Shown one piece after another: positions 62,091-64,000 of a stretch of DNA of 64,000 nt. The position numbers were made by a program, and so were the translations under genes. The DNA lies in assembly GCA_964247695.1 (NCBI GenBank), contig CAXTVI010000025.1, positions 3,712 through 67,711 on the forward strand, read 5' to 3'. Each line of letters opens with the position of its first letter. Position 1 is the stretch's first letter. This DNA comes from Lichenicoccus sp964247695 (lineage in GTDB: Bacteria; Pseudomonadota; Alphaproteobacteria; Acetobacterales; Acetobacteraceae). Under the pieces are notes generated by a model. It did not search any database and was not told the origin of the DNA. It worked only from the letters and a program-made list of their open reading frames with translations.

Positions 62091-63126
62091 TCGCGACCGG
62101 GCGTCCGGGAGGCGGCCCATCCGGAGTTTCGGGCAAAGCCACCAGTTCGATGCGCTGGTTCAGCGCCCGTCCGGCTGCGTCGTCCCCGGAGGTGACCGGG
62201 GCCGCCGGGCCAACGCCCGTTGCGCTCAGCCGGTCCGCCGGGATCTTCCAGTCGGTCAGCAGCGCCTGCATGACCGCCTGCGCGCGGGCGTCCGACAGCG
62301 CCACCGCATCCGCTACCGGCACCGGGTCGCCGGTGTGGCCGACGATCATCAGCCGCATGTCGGGATGCTCCCGCAACAGGTCGGCCGCCTGGGCCAGCAC
62401 CGGCCGCCAGCCGCGTGAAAGCGTCGCCTCGCCTGCCGGGAAGTGCAGGCCATACAGCGCGATGTGTCCCTGGGCGTGCAGCGCCGCCTCGATGAGCGCC
62501 GTGCTCGCGGCCGGCTGCACAGTGGGCGATGGTTCCAGCACGCTCTCGATGAAGATGCCGGGGTCGCGCCCGGCATGGCGGGCGACCGCCAGCGCGAGCG
62601 TCACCCTGCCCTCGGGTCGATCGGCGTTCGCCAGCACGTACCGGATATCGTCGCCGACCGGGTGCAGGAAATCGATGATCAGGCCGCCCGCTTCGCCGGC
62701 ATGCGCCTCGACCATCGGCTGCGTCAGCAACTCGCCGAAGCCGAAGCCGCCGCAGCCGTTCGGGGGACCGGCGCCGGCGCAGGAGAACACTGTCGTAAAG
62801 CCGGCACCCTGCAGTCCATCGCGGTAGAACCGCATCACCTCGAGGGTCGAGAGCGTCCGCGGCACCACGTAGGCCAGGCGGGTGACTGCGCCATCGACGG
62901 TGCGCAGGCCGGTGAAGCCGAAGTCCCGGAACGGGCCGCTGGGCAGCGTCGCCTGCTCGTCGTCGAGGGTGTCGTAGGCGATCAGCCGGGCGCCGTCATA
63001 GCGCGGCAGGTAGCGGCTGTCCGCCCCGCCGGCCACGTCGGCGGCAGGGATCTGCGGATCCGCTCGCACCGGGGCGGCCGTCATGCACAGCAGGAGGGCG
63101 ATCAGGCCTCGTAGGATCCACGACAC
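62065..63126 (-). CDS. OmpA-domain envelope protein with DUF4892-like N-terminus
   Basis: 353 residues from GTG 63126. Signal peptide MSWILRGLIALLLCMTAAPVRA. Residues about 35-210 resemble DUF4892 (SRYLPRYDGARLIAYDTLDDEQ). Residues about 230-335 form an OmpA peptidoglycan-binding domain: PDMRLMIVGHTGDPVPVADAVALSDARAQAVMQAL and LNQRIELVAL. It lies upstream of pstS, 56 bases between stop and the pstS ATG, with the Pho box in between, so pstS has its own promoter. Confidence 0.85.
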   Translation of the reverse strand: MSWILRGLIALLLCMTAAPVRADPQIPAADVAGGADSRYLPRYDGARLIAYDTLDDEQATLPSGPFRDFGFTGLRTVDGAVTRLAYVVPRTLSTLEVMRFYRDGLQGAGFTTVFSCAGAGPPNGCGGFGFGELLTQPMVEAHAGEAGGLIIDFLHPVGDDIRYVLANADRPEGRVTLALAVARHAGRDPGIFIESVLEPSPTVQPAASTALIEAALHAQGHIALYGLHFPAGEATLSRGWRPVLAQAADLLREHPDMRLMIVGHTGDPVPVADAVALSDARAQAVMQALLTDWKIPADRLSATGVGPAAPVTSGDDAAGRALNQRIELVALPETPDGPPPGRPVASVMQPSRN

Positions 63127-63136
63127 CGGGCGTTGT

Positions 63137-63181
63137 CCCACCTGTGACCAGCCCCACCTGTGACCGACAATGTTACAACAT
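63137..63181. promoter_or_regulatory. Direct repeats and palindrome upstream of the OmpA-domain gene
   Basis: The 13-mer CCCACCTGTGACC occurs at 63137-63149 and 63153-63165, a 16-base period. Just beyond, ATGTT-AC-AACAT (63170-63181) is a near-perfect palindrome. All lie within 55 bases of the minus-strand GTG start, where a regulator would act. No known site is matched. Confidence 0.5.
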
Positions 63182-63209
63182 CGGCGGCCAAAGGTGTTAT
63201 GGCGAAGCC

Positions 63210-64000
63210 TCAGTAGCGGTAGAGGTCGTGCTTGAACGGACCCGAGGCGCCCACGTCGATGTAGGCCGCCTGCTTCTCGGTCAGCTTGGTCAGCTCGGCG
63301 CCGACCTTGGCGAGATGCAGGGCGGCGACCTTCTCGTCGAGATGCTTGGGCAGGGTATAGACCTTCCGCTCGTACTTGCCTTCCGGCGCGGTCCACAGCT
63401 CGATCTGCGCCAGCGTCTGGTTGGTGAACGACGCCGACATGACAAAGGAGGGATGCCCGGTCGCGTTGCCGAGATTCACCAGCCGGCCCTCCGACAGCAC
63501 GATCAGGCGGCGGCCGTTCGGGAACTCGACCTCGTCCACCTGCGGCTTGACGTTGTCCCACTTGTGGTTGCGCAGCGCGTCGATCTGGATCTCGCTGTCG
63601 AAGTGGCCGATGTTGCAGACGATGGCGCGGTGCTTCATCTCGCGCATGTGCTCGATGCGGATCACGTCGACATTGCCGGTCGCCGTCACGAAGATGTCGC
63701 CACGCGGGGCGGCGGTCTCCATGGTCACCACCTCGTAGCCCTCCATCGCCGCCTGCAGCGCGCAGATCGGATCGACCTCGGTCACAAGCACGCGGCAACC
63801 GGCATTCTTCAGCGACGCAGCCGAGCCCTTGCCGACATCGCCGTAGCCGGCGACGACCGCGACCTTGCCGGCCATCATCACGTCGGTGCCGCGACGGATC
63901 GCATCCACCAGGCTCTCGCGGCAGCCGTACAAATTGTCGAACTTCGACTTGGTGACGCTGTCGTTGACGTTGATCGCCGGCACCGCCAGCGTGCCCTTCT
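63210..64000 (-). CDS. ahcY: Adenosylhomocysteinase (5' end outside window)
   Basis: 263 C-terminal codons are visible; the start is beyond 64000. Hydrolyses S-adenosylhomocysteine to adenosine and homocysteine, clearing the product of methyl transfer. NAD-binding loop VVAGYGDVGKGSAASL, the signature VNVNDSVTKSKFDNLYGC-like AINVNDSVTKSKFDN, ATGNVDVI, HFDSEIQ, and the C-terminal HDLYRY with conserved Lys/Tyr are all present. Confidence 0.97.
   Translation of the reverse strand, partial: KGTLAVPAINVNDSVTKSKFDNLYGCRESLVDAIRRGTDVMMAGKVAVVAGYGDVGKGSAASLKNAGCRVLVTEVDPICALQAAMEGYEVVTMETAAPRGDIFVTATGNVDVIRIEHMREMKHRAIVCNIGHFDSEIQIDALRNHKWDNVKPQVDEVEFPNGRRLIVLSEGRLVNLGNATGHPSFVMSASFTNQTLAQIELWTAPEGKYERKVYTLPKHLDEKVAALHLAKVGAELTKLTEKQAAYIDVGASGPFKHDLYRY

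Overview
The window is high-GC chromosomal DNA of an alphaproteobacterium, most likely Acetobacteraceae (Rhodospirillales). This rests on the hpnABCDEFG hopanoid operon, a second hopanoid locus (hpnN and an hpnL-like gene), an alphaproteobacterial-type LexA site and dense, translationally coupled operons. I see no rRNA, tRNA, intact insertion sequence, prophage or CRISPR array.

Layout. 1-2573: end-truncated tandem GT2 glycosyltransferase. 2776-10763 (minus): hpnA-B-C-D-E-shc-hpnG, making squalene through hydroxysqualene, cyclising it to hopene and starting side-chain modification. 10908-11918: divergent HpnL-like membrane protein. 11923-14831: bacteriophytochrome GGDEF-EAL gene broken by two apparent one-base frameshifts. 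14942-23493: housekeeping genes (prephenate dehydrogenase, aldo/keto reductase with TetR regulator, pyruvate kinase operon, MoeB-DsrE, AGE-family epimerase). 23704-26425: radical SAM plus DUF4130-UdgX DNA repair pair behind a GAAC-N7-GAAC LexA-type box. 26395-27908: lipoprotein and a degenerate Tat-type DyP-peroxidase relative. 28189-32033: larC-larE-larB (nickel-pincer cofactor synthesis) coupled to a Tat-signal aldo/keto reductase, with no larA in the window. 32035-34458: two-component system. 34640-34960: cardiolipin-synthase remnant. 34957-36033: purine nucleoside permease. 36203-40529: CDP-alcohol phosphotransferase, hpnN and HpnL, a membrane-lipid locus. 40705-46562: phnW, sedolisin, and rutABCD behind a sigma-54-like promoter. 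46563-48789: lower-GC patch with a Bcr/CflA-type exporter and a truncated hydrolase. 48997-52020: second aldo/keto reductase, TPR-GT9 protein, lipoprotein. 52041-63126 (minus): aldehyde dehydrogenase, a porin, and the phosphate regulon pstSCAB-phoU-phoB-phoR, with Pho boxes before pstS and before the porin. 63210-64000: 3' part of ahcY.

How it fits together. Three themes recur. The first is envelope lipid biology: hopanoids, HpnN transport and CDP-alcohol transfer. The second is nutrient stress: phosphate uptake with a Pho-box porin, and pyrimidine nitrogen salvage with a sigma-54 promoter. The third is gene decay: the phytochrome, the phospholipase-D fragment and the alpha/beta-hydrolase fragment are all disrupted. 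Most starts in the operons overlap the preceding stop (ATGA, TGATG or GTGA), so start choices there are well supported.
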